Positions 63,570-64,000 of a stretch of 64,000 nucleotides of DNA are shown in pieces. The stretch covers positions 868,001-932,000 of the forward strand of contig CAVPGP010000002.1 of assembly GCA_963704025.1 (NCBI GenBank), given 5' to 3'. Source of the stretch: CAVPGP01 sp963704025 (GTDB lineage Bacteria; Actinomycetota; Thermoleophilia; Gaiellales; Gaiellaceae). The translations under genes and the position numbers were made by a program. The stretch's first letter is position 1. The number at the start of each line of letters is the position of its first letter. Under the pieces are notes generated by a model. It had not been told where the DNA came from. It worked only from the letters and a program-made list of their open reading frames with translations, and did not search any database.

Positions 63570-64000
63570 GCCGTCCCGGCGGGGAGTCGCGCGCGCACGG
63601 TGAACCCACCGTCGTCGCGCCCGGTCTCGAGGGTGCCGCCGTACAGCCGCACTCGCTCGCGCATACCGGCGATGCCGTGGCCGCCCTGCGACCCGTTCGT
63701 GCTCCGTCGGCCGTCGTCGAGCACCTCGAGCTCGACGTCATCGGTGCGATAGCGAACGGTCACCCGCGCCCGCGCGGGCCCTGCATGCTTGAGGGTATTG
63801 GTCAGGGCCTCCTGCACGATTCGGTAGGCGGACAGGTCGACGCCGGCGGGAAGCGGGCGTGTCTGGCCCTCGATCGTGAGCTCGACCGGCAGGCCGACGC
63901 CGCGCATCTCCTCGACCAAGGCATGAAGCTGGGCGAGGCCGGGCTGCGGACCGAGCGCACGTTCGCCGTCGGCGCTGCGCAGGAGGCCGAGCATCCGCCG
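63566..64000 (-). CDS. Sensor histidine kinase, C-terminal part (5' end beyond window)
   Basis: The last ~144 residues of a HisKA_3/HATPase kinase: LSAYRIVQEALTNTLKHAGP (N-box), QGGHGIAGMRERVRLYGG (G-box). The gene continues past the window end, so the sensor and phosphorylation domains are not seen. It is coupled to the downstream response regulator. Confidence 0.9.
   Translation of the reverse strand, partial: RRMLGLLRSADGERALGPQPGLAQLHALVEEMRGVGLPVELTIEGQTRPLPAGVDLSAYRIVQEALTNTLKHAGPARARVTVRYRTDDVELEVLDDGRRSTNGSQGGHGIAGMRERVRLYGGTLETGRDDGGFTVRARLPAGTA

Overview
The window looks like chromosomal DNA of a high-GC soil actinobacterium, probably of the class Thermoleophilia (Gaiella or Solirubrobacter relatives). 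The class is inferred from uniformly GC-rich codon use and the gene families present: AfsR/SARP regulators, NarL-type two-component pairs, a SigG-like sigma factor paired with a STAS protein, DUF1003, DUF1269, DUF2252 and YceI. No rRNA, complete tRNA, CRISPR array or replication origin was found.

Layout. 1-6.4 kb: an HdeD-like protein cut by the window edge, an FTR1-like membrane protein with a coupled small partner, a NiCoT nickel/cobalt permease, an aminotransferase, a cupin and a frameshifted drug exporter. 6.5-9.4 kb: a STAS protein overlapping, on the other strand, a sigma factor gene, plus a membrane hydrolase and a remnant that joins a sigma 5' end to an MMPL tail. 9.5-20 kb: secreted and metabolic genes, a two-component system, a frameshifted glutamate decarboxylase and a class II glutamine amidotransferase. 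20-26.3 kb: redox genes (two MDR-type enzymes in the window, an AKR and an SDR) with a broken TetR repressor and an intact HTH regulator. 26.4-28.9 kb: an IS256-type element beside tRNA-like fragments. 28.9-33.0 kb: a SARP regulator and a large LuxR-type ATPase regulator, both frameshifted.

33.2-37.1 kb is an accessory island of visibly lower GC. It holds a CHAP-domain lysin-like protein, an IS3 remnant, a cyanobactin-type PatA/PatG fused maturation protease, and two small ORFs whose N-terminal parts align without gaps (LPVQ ... G-[IV]-x-A-[AS]-Q). I read this as a compact RiPP (ribosomal peptide) locus.

37.4-53.9 kb is a stress and membrane-protein region with HdeD, DUF1003, coiled-coil, FtsH, MgtA-type Mg2+ ATPase and YceI genes, several present as decayed second copies. 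Five promoters here (43.0, 45.0, 47.5, 51.4 and 53.2 kb) carry the same array, TGGCA-N16-TGGCA-N6-TGGCA, 45-55 nt before the start codon. A SARP/AfsR gene sits in the middle (45.1 kb). SARP proteins are known to bind direct repeats of 11-bp period, so this looks like an undescribed local regulon.

53.9-64 kb: a second drug exporter, an AI-2E family permease, DUF1269 and DUF2252 genes, truncated sensor kinases, a cupin, a methyltransferase, and a second NarL-type two-component pair cut by the window end.

Many genes that are otherwise well conserved are interrupted by single-base indels, and several convergent genes are both truncated at one shared junction. Some of this may be sequencing or assembly error, so pseudogene calls are provisional.
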